The notes beneath the pieces were generated by a model that saw nothing but the letters and a program-made list of their open reading frames with translations, was not told the origin of the DNA and did no database searches. The position numbers and the translations under genes were made by a program. A DNA stretch of 21,643 nucleotides from an uncultured Ruaniaceae bacterium (lineage in GTDB: Bacteria; Actinomycetota; Actinomycetes; Actinomycetales; Beutenbergiaceae), in contig CALKWS010000406.1 of the NCBI GenBank assembly GCA_938004115.1, positions 1 to 21,643 of the forward strand. Direction: 5' to 3'. Positions 12,955 to 21,351 of this stretch are shown here, in pieces. Position 1 is the stretch's first letter. Each line of letters opens with the position of its first letter.

Positions 12955-15162
12955 TCAGCGCCTGCCGGAACGGTTGGGCGCGCGAACCCGGTCACGCGCT
13001 GCCGCGCTGGACGGGCGGTGACCACGGCGAGCGGCGCCCCCGATGAGGTGGCGCCACCGGCGGCTCCATGTCCCCCGGGCGGGATGGTTCCTGACTCCCG
13101 CCAAGATCTGCTCACGCCAGCCCCGTACGGTACTCGGCTCTGGCGCGGGGCCGCCCGGGCGGGCGTAGCGGTGCCGCTCCACCGCTGCCGCCAGATTCCC
13201 CAACGCCGTCCCGCCCGGGGCAGGAAGGGCGAGGCGCTCCACCAGTGCGCGTGGCGTTTCCGAGGCCGGCGGCCCGCCGAGCGTCGCCGCCGCTCCGGCC
13301 ACGTCCGCCCAGGCGACCTCGATGTCTCCCCGTCTGCGGTACCGGACGCGCCACCCCCAGGTGAGGGCGAGGCCGGCCACCGCCAGTAGTGCCACGGTGG
13401 ACCAGGTCGCACCGCCGCCGACCTCCCCGGACCCGGCGGCAGCCTCCGGGTCCAGATCCCGCGGCGAGGCGGCATCGGGTTGCGGTGCGGGTGTCTGCGC
13501 CGCCGTCTCGGGGGGCACCAGATCCTCGGGGTCCTGGGCGTCGGCGGCCAGCCCTGCCGCCCAGGCCGGCACACCCCCGGTCCGTACCGGCGGGGTGGGC
13601 TCGAATCGCACCCAGCCCACACCGTCGAAGTGCAACTGCGGCCAGGTATGGGCCCGGTGACCGCTGATCTCGACGGTGCCGTCGCCATCCTCCGTACCCT
13701 CGAGGAAACCCACCGCCAGCCGGGCGGGGATGCCCAGCGTGCGGGCCATGACCACCATCGCCGTGGCGAACTGGACGCAGTAGCCCCGGCCGCTGCCCAG
13801 GAAGTCCCAGACGGCGTCCGCGGTGCGGGCGGGATCCACCTGCAGGTCGTAGGTGAAGTGGCTGTCGCGGCGCAGGTGGTCCTGGATCGCCACGGCCTGC
13901 TGGTACGGCGTGCGGGCCTGGGCCGCGGTGACCACGCGCTCTGTCAGGGCGGCGATCTGCTCCTGGTGCCCGGTGTCCGGCACGTGGAGCGCATCCGGAC
14001 CCCCCGGCTGCCCGGGGGCAGCGGCGTCGAGGGTGTGCGGGTCCAGCGGTCGGGGGAAGAACTCGATCTGGTACTCCAGCGGTGTGGGCGCCGTGCCCAG
14101 GACCTCATCGCGACCCGCGTCGTAACTCCACGCACCCTGGAGTTCCAGCCGCCGTGGTTCGCCGGGCAGCATCAGCCGGTCCTGGTCCAGGTTCACCAGG
14201 TCCACCTGCACGTGTTGGCCCTCTGCGGTCGAGACCTCCTCGGGCCAGAGCACGTCATCGCCCACGGCTGTGGTCTCACCCTCCGGGGTGGAGCGCTCCC
14301 AGGACCGGCCGTTGAACTCGGTGAGGGTGTAGGCGTGTAGCGGACCCACCTGCCCGGGGTCCTCGGCCCGGTACCGGAGCACCACGTCGTCGGCGCCCCG
14401 GGTCAGGTGCTCGCGCACGTCCAGGCCGAGGTCCAGGCGGGTGCCGCTGCCCCCGCCCCCGGGTACCTGCCAGGCGGGGACGGGTGCCCGGAGCACGGCG
14501 GGTGCGGCGACCAGACCCACCACCACGGCCAGCGCCGCCGCGACCCCGGCCGAGGCCAGCGCCCCGGCCGGCGCCGTCGCAGGTTCCCGCTGCCGGCCCG
14601 CGGCCTGGAGCACCAGGACGCCGAGATAGGCGCCGGCGGCGACGATGAAGACCGGCGCCGGGGCCGGGGTGCCGAGCATGATGGCCGGCAGCCAGGGCAG
14701 CAGCAGCGGCAGGCCCGACCACACCGGCGCGCGATAGCCGAGTGCCAGCACCTCGGCCAGCACCAGGGAGATGAGCGCACCGGCCGTGACGGCCAGCGCG
14801 AGGCCGGGGCTGGTCACCACCGGTGCGGAGGTGGTGGCGGCATCGTCGATGCCTTCCCGCAGCAACGTCAGCAATTGTGCCGGGGCCCTCACGCCCGGGA
14901 GCGGCGCGGCCCAGCCCTGGCCCTCGGTGAACAGCACGGCAACGGCGTATCCGCCGGCCAGCAGGCCCAGCAGGCTCGGGAGCCACGGCGAGGCCAGCCA
15001 CCACCGGGCCAGGACCAGCACCACCGCCGTGGTGGCCAGCACGATCGCCATCGGGGTGAACCAGGACTCGGGCCTGATCAGATCGGCCATGCTCAGGGCC
15101 GCGGCCCCGATCGCCACCGCGAGCAGTGCGACGGTCAGGACGCCGTTGATGTGTCTGCTCAT
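12955..15162 (-). CDS. Transglutaminase-like (TgpA-type) membrane protein
   Basis: A 735-residue membrane protein. The N-terminal third has about six membrane segments (roughly residues 8-28, 36-54, 60-78, 118-141, 148-187 as one or two, and 202-224). A large extracytoplasmic region follows, with a DUF3488-like part and a transglutaminase-core domain near 400-525. The catalytic Cys is C462 in SGRGYCVQFATAMVVMA, and the His is H505 in RAHTWPQLHFDGVGWVRFEP. An acidic/Pro-rich linker, one more membrane helix (about 588-606) and a basic cytoplasmic tail complete it. The ATG overlaps the DUF58 stop (ATGA, 15159-15162), showing tight coupling. Members of this operon type are thought to process or cross-link envelope proteins. 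The substrate is unknown. Confidence 0.92.
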   Translation of the reverse strand: MSRHINGVLTVALLAVAIGAAALSMADLIRPESWFTPMAIVLATTAVVLVLARWWLASPWLPSLLGLLAGGYAVAVLFTEGQGWAAPLPGVRAPAQLLTLLREGIDDAATTSAPVVTSPGLALAVTAGALISLVLAEVLALGYRAPVWSGLPLLLPWLPAIMLGTPAPAPVFIVAAGAYLGVLVLQAAGRQREPATAPAGALASAGVAAALAVVVGLVAAPAVLRAPVPAWQVPGGGGSGTRLDLGLDVREHLTRGADDVVLRYRAEDPGQVGPLHAYTLTEFNGRSWERSTPEGETTAVGDDVLWPEEVSTAEGQHVQVDLVNLDQDRLMLPGEPRRLELQGAWSYDAGRDEVLGTAPTPLEYQIEFFPRPLDPHTLDAAAPGQPGGPDALHVPDTGHQEQIAALTERVVTAAQARTPYQQAVAIQDHLRRDSHFTYDLQVDPARTADAVWDFLGSGRGYCVQFATAMVVMARTLGIPARLAVGFLEGTEDGDGTVEISGHRAHTWPQLHFDGVGWVRFEPTPPVRTGGVPAWAAGLAADAQDPEDLVPPETAAQTPAPQPDAASPRDLDPEAAAGSGEVGGGATWSTVALLAVAGLALTWGWRVRYRRRGDIEVAWADVAGAAATLGGPPASETPRALVERLALPAPGGTALGNLAAAVERHRYARPGGPAPEPSTVRGWREQILAGVRNHPARGTWSRRWRHLIGGAARRGHRPSSAAARDRVRAPNRSGRR

Positions 15163-16328
15163 CGCAACCTCACCGGCGCCAGGAGCTCGTCCCAGGCCCG
15201 CTCGATCCCGGCGAGGTCGGCGTGCGGGCGGGCGGTATGGACCGCCCAGCCCTGTGCCGCCATGCCGGACAGCGAGGCCACCGCCTCCAACCTCTCGGAG
15301 ACCACCAACGCGAAGGAGCGGCGCGGCTGGGGCACACGAGCCAGCCTCGCGAGCAACGCCGGCCGGGGCTGCTGGAACACCGCGATCACACACGGCGCGG
15401 CGGGTGGAACGGCGGTTGCCACCTCGTTCTGCCAGCCCGCGGGCGTGGCGGTGGCGGTCGCGACGACGTCCAGTGCCGTTGCCGGATCGGTGCAGGTATG
15501 GGTGGACATCTCCGGCTCCGCCTCCGGCCCCGCCCTGCGACAGGTGTGCAACCGGACCGGTATGCCCTCGGTGAGCAGACGGACGGCGAGCGAGGCGAAG
15601 GCGCTCACCGCCCACTCCGCACCCGCGCCCCGCTTGATGTCCAGGACCAGGTCGAAGGCATGCGGCCGGGAGGGCTCATCGGAGCGCACCATCAACTGTC
15701 CCCGGCGCGCGGAGGAACGCCAGTGCACCCGGTGCAGATCGTCCCCCTCCACGTACTCCCGCACGGTGAGGTCCTCGACCGATCGCTCCGGCGAACCGAA
15801 TGCTGCGGCATCACCCCCGCCGAGGTCCCGCAGCCGGTGCAGCCCGGCCAGCGGAAGGGTGCGCGGCCACACCAGGACCGGCTCCCCGCGGTCCCCGGGC
15901 ACCCGCCAGCGCACCAGCCCCAACGGATCGCCGTGCACCACCGTGGAGGGCCCGAGGCTTAGATAGCCGCGCTGGCCCGGCCTGATCCGGTACGTCCACC
16001 CGGCCGGGGTCGGTGTGACGGGTGAGCGTTGCACCTGCGCGGGCGTGCGTTCGCGCAACCTGGACCACGCACCGAGGCGCCCGCCCTCGATCTGCAGGTG
16101 GACCGCGGCCCACTGGCCCACCACCGGCCGGTCCGGGTCCACCACCCGGCGGGCGCGGACGCCCGCCGCGCGCACGCGCGTCACCAGCACCGCACCCAGG
16201 GCCACGCCCAGGAGTCCGAGCAGCAACGCCGCGAACCGCGCCAGATCGAGCCCGCCCACCGCCGCGGCGACCACCCCGAGGGTGCCGCCGGCGATCAGCA
16301 GGCCGATGCCCCGTGCGGTCGGACGCAT
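15159..16328 (-). CDS. DUF58 domain protein (MoxR-associated, vWA-like)
   Basis: A 389-residue protein with two N-terminal membrane segments (about residues 8-26 and 30-50), a beta-rich middle, and the DUF58 signature VREYVEGDDLHRVHWRSSARRGQLMVR (about 202-228 region, preceded by the aromatic and acidic block GSPERSVEDL). The C-terminal 160 residues look like a degenerate von Willebrand A fold: FDLVLDIKRG resembles its first strand without a full MIDAS motif. It lies between moxR (two bases upstream) and the transglutaminase gene (4-base overlap), the classic MoxR-DUF58-transglutaminase operon. Members are taken to be partners of the MoxR AAA+ ATPase at the membrane. The molecular role is not established. 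Confidence 0.92.
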   Translation of the reverse strand: MRPTARGIGLLIAGGTLGVVAAAVGGLDLARFAALLLGLLGVALGAVLVTRVRAAGVRARRVVDPDRPVVGQWAAVHLQIEGGRLGAWSRLRERTPAQVQRSPVTPTPAGWTYRIRPGQRGYLSLGPSTVVHGDPLGLVRWRVPGDRGEPVLVWPRTLPLAGLHRLRDLGGGDAAAFGSPERSVEDLTVREYVEGDDLHRVHWRSSARRGQLMVRSDEPSRPHAFDLVLDIKRGAGAEWAVSAFASLAVRLLTEGIPVRLHTCRRAGPEAEPEMSTHTCTDPATALDVVATATATPAGWQNEVATAVPPAAPCVIAVFQQPRPALLARLARVPQPRRSFALVVSERLEAVASLSGMAAQGWAVHTARPHADLAGIERAWDELLAPVRLR

Positions 16329-16330
16329 CG

Positions 16331-17266
16331 TCAGGAGGGCACCGGACGTTGCTGCACCAGGTGACGGATCACCTCGGTGGCCGTGGCGGCGGTGCCCCGG
16401 CGGGTCAGGATGCGGTGCGCCAGCACGCTCTCGGCCACCTCCTGCACGTCGTCGGGCAGCACGAAGTCCCGTCCCTCGATGGCCGCCACCGCCTTGGACA
16501 TGGCGAGAAGTTGCAGACCGGCCCGGGGGGAGGACCCCAACAGCACCTCCTCGTGCTCGCGGGTGGCCCGGACCAGATCCAGGATGTAGCGCTGGAGGGC
16601 GGTGGCCACGTAGACCCCCTCGACCATCCGGTGGGCAGCGTGCACCTCGTCGCCGGTCAGCGGTGCGGGCAGCCCGGCCAACGGGTCGGCGAACCCTCCC
16701 CGGGCGAGCATCTGCAACTCCGCCCGCTCGGGCGGGTATCCGATGCGCAACCGGGCCATGAACCTGTCCCGCTGGGCCTCCGGCAGGGGATAGGTCCCGG
16801 CCATCTCCACCGGGTTCTGCGTGGCGATCACCATGAACGGTTCCGGTAGCGGGCGGGAGACCCCGTCGACGGTGACCTGCCGTTCCTGCATGCTCTCCAG
16901 GAGCGCGGACTGGGTCTTGGGGGAGGCGCGGTTGATCTCATCGCCCAGCACCACCGTGGCGAACAACGGCCCCGGGTGGAACTCGAACTCCCCGGTCTGG
17001 CTCCGGTAGACGTTCACCCCGGTCAGATCGCTGGGCAGCAGGTCCGGAGTGAACTGCACCCGCCCCACCGTCCCCCCCACCGATTGCGCCAGCGCCTTGG
17101 CCAGGGTGGTCTTGCCGACGCCGGGCACATCCTCGATGAGCAGGTGGCCGCGCGCCAGGAACACCGCCACCGCCGTCCGGACCGCCGCTGGCCGGTCGGG
17201 AAAGACCTCCCGCAGGGCGCTGCTCAGCCGCTCGATCGCCTCCTCGGGGGCCGTCGTGGTGGTCAT
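16331..17266 (-). CDS. MoxR-family AAA+ ATPase
   Basis: A 311-residue AAA+ ATPase of MoxR length. Walker A is DVPGVGKTT (about 46-54), and the MoxR block QFTPDLLPSDLTGVNVY is at 71-87. Walker B is VVLGDEINRASPKTQSALLE (105-124), where the usual LADEINR reads LGDEINR. Sensor 1 is VIATQNPVE, followed by YPLPEAQRDRFM and the sensor 2 region LLGSSPRAGLQLL. MoxR ATPases are chaperone-like and act with vWA/DUF58 proteins encoded in the same operon. The ATG at 17266 is chosen from the normal start. An upstream open extension to 17542 is not family-like and would cover MraZ-type operators. TACCCT at 17273-17278 (minus strand) is a possible -10 for a nearly leaderless transcript. Confidence 0.95.
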   Translation of the reverse strand: MTTTTAPEEAIERLSSALREVFPDRPAAVRTAVAVFLARGHLLIEDVPGVGKTTLAKALAQSVGGTVGRVQFTPDLLPSDLTGVNVYRSQTGEFEFHPGPLFATVVLGDEINRASPKTQSALLESMQERQVTVDGVSRPLPEPFMVIATQNPVEMAGTYPLPEAQRDRFMARLRIGYPPERAELQMLARGGFADPLAGLPAPLTGDEVHAAHRMVEGVYVATALQRYILDLVRATREHEEVLLGSSPRAGLQLLAMSKAVAAIEGRDFVLPDDVQEVAESVLAHRILTRRGTAATATEVIRHLVQQRPVPS

Positions 17267-17334
17267 CTTCCGAGGGTACGACGTGCTCCCCGGTCGGTGG
17301 GGGCCCACCAGACCTTCAACACCGCCACCGGTGC

Positions 17335-17351
17335 CTCCACTTTCCTCCACC
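17335..17351 (-). promoter_or_regulatory. MraZ-box-like repeat pair facing moxR (proximal)
   Basis: Read on the minus strand this is GGTGGAGGAAAGTGGAG, two GTGGAG units with a 10-bp period. It is identical over 17 bases to the plus-strand site at 17549-17565 in the mraZ promoter. It ends 69 bases upstream of the moxR ATG. Confidence 0.75.
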
Positions 17352-17471
17352 GAGGCGCAGCGGGGCGGCCACCACACCGCTCCCAGAGGCAGAACCGGGG
17401 GGTCCGCAGACGCCGCTCGGGCCGGATCGGTGCGTACGACACCCCGGCGCGAGCACGAGGATGCGAGTTTT

Positions 17472-17490
17472 CCTCCACTGCGCTCCACCC
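17472..17490 (-). promoter_or_regulatory. MraZ-box-like repeat pair facing moxR (distal)
   Basis: On the minus strand it reads GGGTGGAGCGCAGTGGAGG, again two GTGGAG units with a 10-bp period but a different spacer. It lies roughly midway between the proximal moxR site and the mraZ promoter. Confidence 0.65.
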
Positions 17491-17543
17491 ACTGTGACCT
17501 GGGAAAACGTCGCCGCGAGTGCGCAGAAACACCTCGTTCCACG

Positions 17544-17584
17544 TTGACGGTGGAGGAAAGTGGAGTAATGTGGTGCTACATGGA
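17544..17584 (+). promoter_or_regulatory. mraZ (dcw) promoter with overlapping MraZ boxes
   Basis: TTGACG (17544-17549) and TAATGT (17566-17571) are separated by 16 bases. TGG units start at 17551, 17561, 17571 and 17581, an exact 10-bp period. The first two are GTGGAG, the third GTGGTG, the fourth ATGGAA. MraZ rings bind direct TGG-type repeats with helical-turn spacing upstream of their own gene, so autoregulation of the dcw cluster is expected. Confidence 0.82.
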
Positions 17585-17610
17585 ACAGATCGGCGGGTTG
17601 GGGGTGGCAG

Positions 17611-18039
17611 ATGTTTCTCGGAACGTACGAACCGAGACTGGACGACAAGGGCCGCCTCATCCTGCCCGCCAAGTTCCGCGAAGCCCTCGCCCCGGGCATC
17701 GTGCTCACCAGGGGACAGGAACGCTGCCTCTACGGCTTCCCCCGGGCCGAGTTCGAGCGCGTGCACGCCCAGATGCAGTCGGCCTCGCTGACGTCCAAAC
17801 AGGCGCGCGACTTCCAGCGCGTCCTCCTGTCCGGAGCCTCCGATGAGATCCCGGACAAGCAAGGCCGGCTGACCGTGCCGCCGATCCTGCGCAAGTACGC
17901 CGGGCTGGGCCGGGACCTGGCGGTGATCGGCGCTGGATCGAAGATCGAGATCTGGGACCAGCAGGCCTGGAACGACTACCTGGAGGCATCCGAGCAGGCG
18001 TTCGCAGAACTGACCGAGGAGGTGGTCCCGGGACTGTGA
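17611..18039 (+). CDS. mraZ: MraZ, transcriptional regulator of the dcw cluster
   Basis: A 142-residue protein with two AbrB-like swapped-hairpin domains. The first begins MFLGTYEPRLDDKGRLILPA (residues 1-20) with the basic/hydrophobic KFREAL. The second carries DKQGRLTVPPILRKYAGL (about 82-99). The D-x-K/R-G-R-L-x-x-P signature occurs in both halves, as expected of MraZ, which forms a ring and binds tandem DNA repeats. An acidic C-terminal helix follows (EQAFAELTEEVVPGL). The ATG lies 27 bases after the last TGG repeat, behind a G-rich ribosome site. It is the first gene of the division cluster and is followed by a 143-base gap with a hairpin before rsmH. The target sites are probably the GTGGAG repeats upstream. 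Confidence 0.97.
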   Translation: MFLGTYEPRLDDKGRLILPAKFREALAPGIVLTRGQERCLYGFPRAEFERVHAQMQSASLTSKQARDFQRVLLSGASDEIPDKQGRLTVPPILRKYAGLGRDLAVIGAGSKIEIWDQQAWNDYLEASEQAFAELTEEVVPGL

Positions 18040-18065
18040 TGGTCACCGCCCCCGCCCCACTTGGT

Positions 18066-18117
18066 CTCTCACCGCGACTCTGGCGCACTTCCCCGGCGCC
18101 AGATCCGGCGGCGAGAG
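18066..18117 (+). other. Long imperfect hairpin in the mraZ-rsmH gap
   Basis: CTCTC-a-CCGC (18066-18075) pairs with GCGG-c-GAGAG (18108-18117), and inside it CTGGCGC (18080-18086) pairs with GCGCCAG (18096-18102). No T-run follows. It lies within the 143 untranslated bases between mraZ and rsmH and might tune read-through, mRNA processing or rsmH translation. Confidence 0.55.
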
Positions 18118-18182
18118 TCCTGGTCGGGCGGCGGAGGGGCCCTCGACCACTGACCACCCGGTGCCACACCCAAGGACAGCCC

Positions 18183-19160
18183 ATGGAAAGCGATCCGATC
18201 GGCGCACTGCACGCCCCCGTGCTGGCCGAACGCTGCGCCCAGCTGCTGGCGCCGGCGCTCGACCGTCCGGGCGCGGTGGCCGTGGACGCCACGCTCGGGA
18301 TGGGCGGCCACGCCGAACTGCTCCTGCGCCGGCATCCCGGCCTGCACTTGATCGGCATCGACCGTGATCCGCAGGCGCTCGCGCTCGCCCGCCGGCGGCT
18401 GGCTGCCTTCGGCGACCGGTTCGAGGCCGTCCACGGGGTCTACGACCAGATCGGGGACATCATCTCCGCGCGGGCCGGTGGGAGCGTCGATGCCGTGCTG
18501 TTCGACCTGGGTGTCTCCTCGATGCAACTGGACCAAGCCGAACGGGGCTTCTCCTACGCCCAGGACGCGCCGCTGGACATGCGCATGGACCAGAGCCGCG
18601 GACGGACCGCAGCGGATCTGCTGGCCCACGCCGAACAGGATGAGCTCCGCCGCATCCTGCGCACCTACGGGGAGGAGCGGTTCGCAGCCCGGATCGCGGC
18701 CGCCATCGTCCGGCGCCGCGCGCAGCGGCCCATCGAACGTAGCGGCGATTTGGTGGACCTGGTTCGGGAGAACATCCCGCACGCCGCCCGCCGAACCGGC
18801 GGCAACCCGGCCAAGCGGACCTTCCAGGCGCTGCGGATCGCGGTGAACACCGAACTCGACACGCTGCGCGCAGCATTGCCGGCCGCCATCGCCGGGCTCG
18901 CCGTACACGGACGCCTGCTGGTGATGTCCTACCACTCCCTGGAGGACCGCATCGTGAAGGACGTCCTGCGGGAGGGCACCACCTCGCGTACCCCGGTCGG
19001 CGTGCCCAGCGAACTGCCGGGACACGAGCCCTACCTCCGGGCCCTGACCCGCGGCGCCGAACAAGCCGATGAGACCGAGATCGCCGCCAATCCGCGCTCC
19101 GCCTCGGTGCGGCTGCGGGCGGTGGAACGCATCCGCCCGGACGGGGGTGAGCAGAGGTGA
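18183..19160 (+). CDS. rsmH: RsmH, 16S rRNA (cytosine-1402-N4) methyltransferase
   Basis: A 325-residue RsmH (MraW). The HAPVLAERC block near residue 10, the SAM loop VDATLGMGGHAELLL (about 33-47) and IGIDRDPQAL are visible, followed by the family hallmark LFDLGVSSMQLDQAERGFSYAQDAPLDMRMD (about 101-131) and the C-terminal YHSLEDRIVKDVLRE and NPRSASVRLRAVERI. It methylates N4 of C1402 in 16S rRNA together with RsmI. The ATG at 18183 has an AAGGA ribosome site and fits the family start. An ATG at 18036 would add 49 non-conserved residues running through the hairpin. Its stop overlaps the GTG of ftsL, so the two are translationally coupled. Confidence 0.97.
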   Translation: MESDPIGALHAPVLAERCAQLLAPALDRPGAVAVDATLGMGGHAELLLRRHPGLHLIGIDRDPQALALARRRLAAFGDRFEAVHGVYDQIGDIISARAGGSVDAVLFDLGVSSMQLDQAERGFSYAQDAPLDMRMDQSRGRTAADLLAHAEQDELRRILRTYGEERFAARIAAAIVRRRAQRPIERSGDLVDLVRENIPHAARRTGGNPAKRTFQALRIAVNTELDTLRAALPAAIAGLAVHGRLLVMSYHSLEDRIVKDVLREGTTSRTPVGVPSELPGHEPYLRALTRGAEQADETEIAANPRSASVRLRAVERIRPDGGEQR

Positions 19161-19555
19161 GCGCACAACCGTTACGGACCGCCCCGGCGCGGCCCGCGCC
19201 GTCCTCCTGGCGCCCGCGGCTGCAGGTGGTGCGCGCCCCGGCGAACCAGCGCAGCCTGTTGCCGTTCGCGGCACTGTGCCTGACCATCCTGGTGGGGGCG
19301 ATGCTGGCGGCGCTCATGCTCAACACCGCCATGGCCGCCACCGCCTACGAGATGCGCGAGCAGCGCATCGAACTGGCCCGGATGTCGGAGCACCAGCAGG
19401 TACTGTCCCACCGGGTGGAACAGGCCGCCGCACCCGGGGCGTTGGCGGAAGCGGCACGTGACCTGGGGATGGAGCGCGGTGAGGGGACCAGTTACCTCAT
19501 CCTCGACGAGGACCTCATCGCCGGTCCGGCGGCGGACCTGATCGGGTCGGACTGA
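19157..19555 (+). CDS. ftsL: FtsL-like septum-formation membrane protein
   Basis: A 132-residue bitopic membrane protein. A Pro/Arg-rich cytoplasmic tail (residues 1-32) precedes one membrane helix (about 34-58, FAALCLTILVGAMLAALML). An extracytoplasmic coiled-coil segment follows (YEMREQRIELARMSEHQQVLSHRVEQAA, about 64-91), ending in a short L-G-M-containing region and a Ser/Asp-rich tail. It matches actinobacterial FtsL in size, layout and position between rsmH and ftsI. FtsL joins FtsB and FtsQ to activate FtsW-FtsI in the divisome. The start is GTG at 19157, overlapping the rsmH stop as GTGA. The last base of its stop is the first base of the ftsI ATG. Sequence conservation of FtsL is weak, so the call leans on synteny. 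Confidence 0.9.
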   Translation: MSAQPLRTAPARPAPSSWRPRLQVVRAPANQRSLLPFAALCLTILVGAMLAALMLNTAMAATAYEMREQRIELARMSEHQQVLSHRVEQAAAPGALAEAARDLGMERGEGTSYLILDEDLIAGPAADLIGSD

Positions 19556-21333
19556 TGGGCCGGGCAACCGGTATGGCCGGTGTCGGATCGCCGGTGCGGC
19601 GGCAGAGCTGGCTGCTCACCGCGATCCTGATCGTGGTGCTGTTGTTCGCGGTCCGGCTGGTGTACGTGCAGGCTGTCGCCGGGCCCGCCCTGGCCCAGAG
19701 CGCACGGGAGGAACGCACCCACACCCAGACGATCCCCGCCCCGCGCGGTGACGTGGTGGACGCCAACGGCACGGTGCTGGCCACCAGCGTGGACACCTAC
19801 GACGTGATCGTGGACCAGCGGCAGATCCCGTCCTTCGAGGAACGGGACGACGACGGTGAGGTCACCGGCCGCGGTGCGGTGGCGGCCGCGCGGCTGCTCG
19901 CCCCGATCCTGGACCGCGACCCGGCCGAACTCGGCGCCGAACTGGTGGGGGACAAGGGATACCACCGGCTGCTGCGCCACGCGACGCCGGAGACCTGGCA
20001 GGCGATCGCCGCGCTGGGGATCAACGGCATCACCGCCGAGCGGACCAGTCAGCGGGTATACCCCAACGGGAACACCGCCGGGAACATCCTGGGCTGGGTC
20101 AACGCCGAGGGCGACGGTGCCGCCGGGATCGAGTCGACGCTGAACGACCGGCTGCTGGGCACCCCCGGCTCCAGTCAGGTGGAGATCGGCGCCCGGGGCC
20201 AGGTGATCCCCACCGGCGAACAGCACTCCACCCGTGCCGTACCGGGATGTGATGTGCACCTGACGGTCGATACCGACCTGCAGTGGCACGCCCAGCAGGT
20301 GATCGACGACTCGGTCGACACCTGGAGCGCCGACTGGGGGGCGGTGGTGGTGATCGAGGTGCAGAGCGGACGGATCCTGGCCCTGGCCGACTCCCACGCG
20401 GTGGACCCGAACGACCCGATGGCCACGCCCGAGGACGGGCGGGGTGCCCGGTCGGTGCAGAACGCCTACGACCCGGGCTCCACCGGCAAGGTCCTCACGG
20501 TGCTCTCGGCACTGGAGGAGGGCGTGGTCACCCCCACCAGTCCGATCGACAACCCGTACCGCCACACCATGCCCAACGGGCAGACGTTCACCGACCACAC
20601 CGAGCACCCGGACCAGGTGCTGACCACCACCGGTGTCCTGGCGGAGTCGGCGAACACCTCCACGGTGATCATCGGTGATGAGATGTCGAACCAGACGCGG
20701 TACGAGTACATGCGCGCCATGGGGTGGGGGGAGCGCACGGGCCTGGGCCTGCCGGGGGAGACCCCGGGCATCCTGCACCACTACTCCGACTGGGACGGGC
20801 GCACCCAGTACGTCACCATGTTCGGCCAGAGCGTGAACGTGAACCTGGTGGCCAACACCCGGGTGTTCGCCACCATCGCGAACCAGGGCATGTCCCTGCC
20901 GCCGCGAATCGTGGACGGGTACACCTGCGACGGCGAGTACGAACCGCTCGAGCCGGCCGTACCCGAGCAGGTGGTCTCCCCGGAGAGCAGCGAACAGATG
21001 ATCCAGATGCTGGAGTCCACCGTGCACGAGGGCGGCACCGGGGTGAACGCGGCGATCGACGGGTACCGGGTCGCGGGCAAGACCGGGACCGCGGAGACCT
21101 CCGACGGCCGCGGCGGCCTGACCCACCGCGCCGCCTCCTTCGTGGGTGTGGCCCCGGCCGAGGCTCCGGAGATCGCCGTCGGCGTGGTCGTGGTCCAGCC
21201 CTCTGGCATCTACGGCTCCCTGGTCGCCGCCCCGGTGTTCCACGATGTGACCGAGTTCACGCTGCAGCATCTGGGCGTCCCGCCCTCCACCGAGGAGCCG
21301 GATCTGTTCCCGCTGCGCCCCGAGGACTCCTGA
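19555..21333 (+). CDS. ftsI: FtsI / PBP2B-like septal peptidoglycan transpeptidase
   Basis: A 592-residue class B penicillin-binding protein. A short cytoplasmic tail and one membrane helix (about 19-39) precede the pedestal/dimerisation domain (PRGDVVDANGTVLATS, about 63-78, through GIESTLNDRLLGTPGS). The transpeptidase domain has SxxK at S309-K312 (PGSTGK), SxN at 365-367 (ESANTS) and KTG at 509-511 (VAGKTGTAE). The segment usually reading F-G-x-G-x-S-V-T is FGQSVNVN (423-430), a modest deviation. It cross-links septal peptidoglycan with FtsW. The ATG overlaps the ftsL stop by one base (TGATG), implying coupled translation. The length is typical for actinobacteria. Confidence 0.96.
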   Translation: MGRATGMAGVGSPVRRQSWLLTAILIVVLLFAVRLVYVQAVAGPALAQSAREERTHTQTIPAPRGDVVDANGTVLATSVDTYDVIVDQRQIPSFEERDDDGEVTGRGAVAAARLLAPILDRDPAELGAELVGDKGYHRLLRHATPETWQAIAALGINGITAERTSQRVYPNGNTAGNILGWVNAEGDGAAGIESTLNDRLLGTPGSSQVEIGARGQVIPTGEQHSTRAVPGCDVHLTVDTDLQWHAQQVIDDSVDTWSADWGAVVVIEVQSGRILALADSHAVDPNDPMATPEDGRGARSVQNAYDPGSTGKVLTVLSALEEGVVTPTSPIDNPYRHTMPNGQTFTDHTEHPDQVLTTTGVLAESANTSTVIIGDEMSNQTRYEYMRAMGWGERTGLGLPGETPGILHHYSDWDGRTQYVTMFGQSVNVNLVANTRVFATIANQGMSLPPRIVDGYTCDGEYEPLEPAVPEQVVSPESSEQMIQMLESTVHEGGTGVNAAIDGYRVAGKTGTAETSDGRGGLTHRAASFVGVAPAEAPEIAVGVVVVQPSGIYGSLVAAPVFHDVTEFTLQHLGVPPSTEEPDLFPLRPEDS

Positions 21334-21351
21334 CCGTCGATACTAGGACTC

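Larger units (their letters stand above)
17267..17610. promoter_or_regulatory. Divergent moxR-mraZ regulatory region (344 bases, no gene)
   Basis: This gap holds, in order: a hairpin made by GGTC-GGTGGG (17292-17301) with CCCACC-a-GACC (17304-17314) just upstream of moxR; a minus-strand GTGGAG repeat pair at 17335-17351; another minus-strand pair at 17472-17490; and the mraZ promoter with plus-strand repeats at 17544-17584. The three repeat groups are listed separately. No protein-coding signal was seen. Confidence 0.75.

Noticed and set aside
14407..15966. A 519-codon plus-strand open frame across the transglutaminase and DUF58 genes.
   Set aside because: Shadow of two well-supported minus-strand genes. 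The composition is Gln/Arg/Gly-rich without domains.
18036..18182. An earlier ATG for RsmH adding 49 residues.
   Set aside because: The added residues are not family-like, cover the hairpin, and the ATG at 18183 has an AAGGA site and the normal start.
19492..21270. A 592-codon open frame antisense to ftsI.
   Set aside because: GC-rich third-position bias keeps the opposite strand open. The translation is His/Gly/Arg-rich with no recognisable domain, while ftsI has all its motifs.
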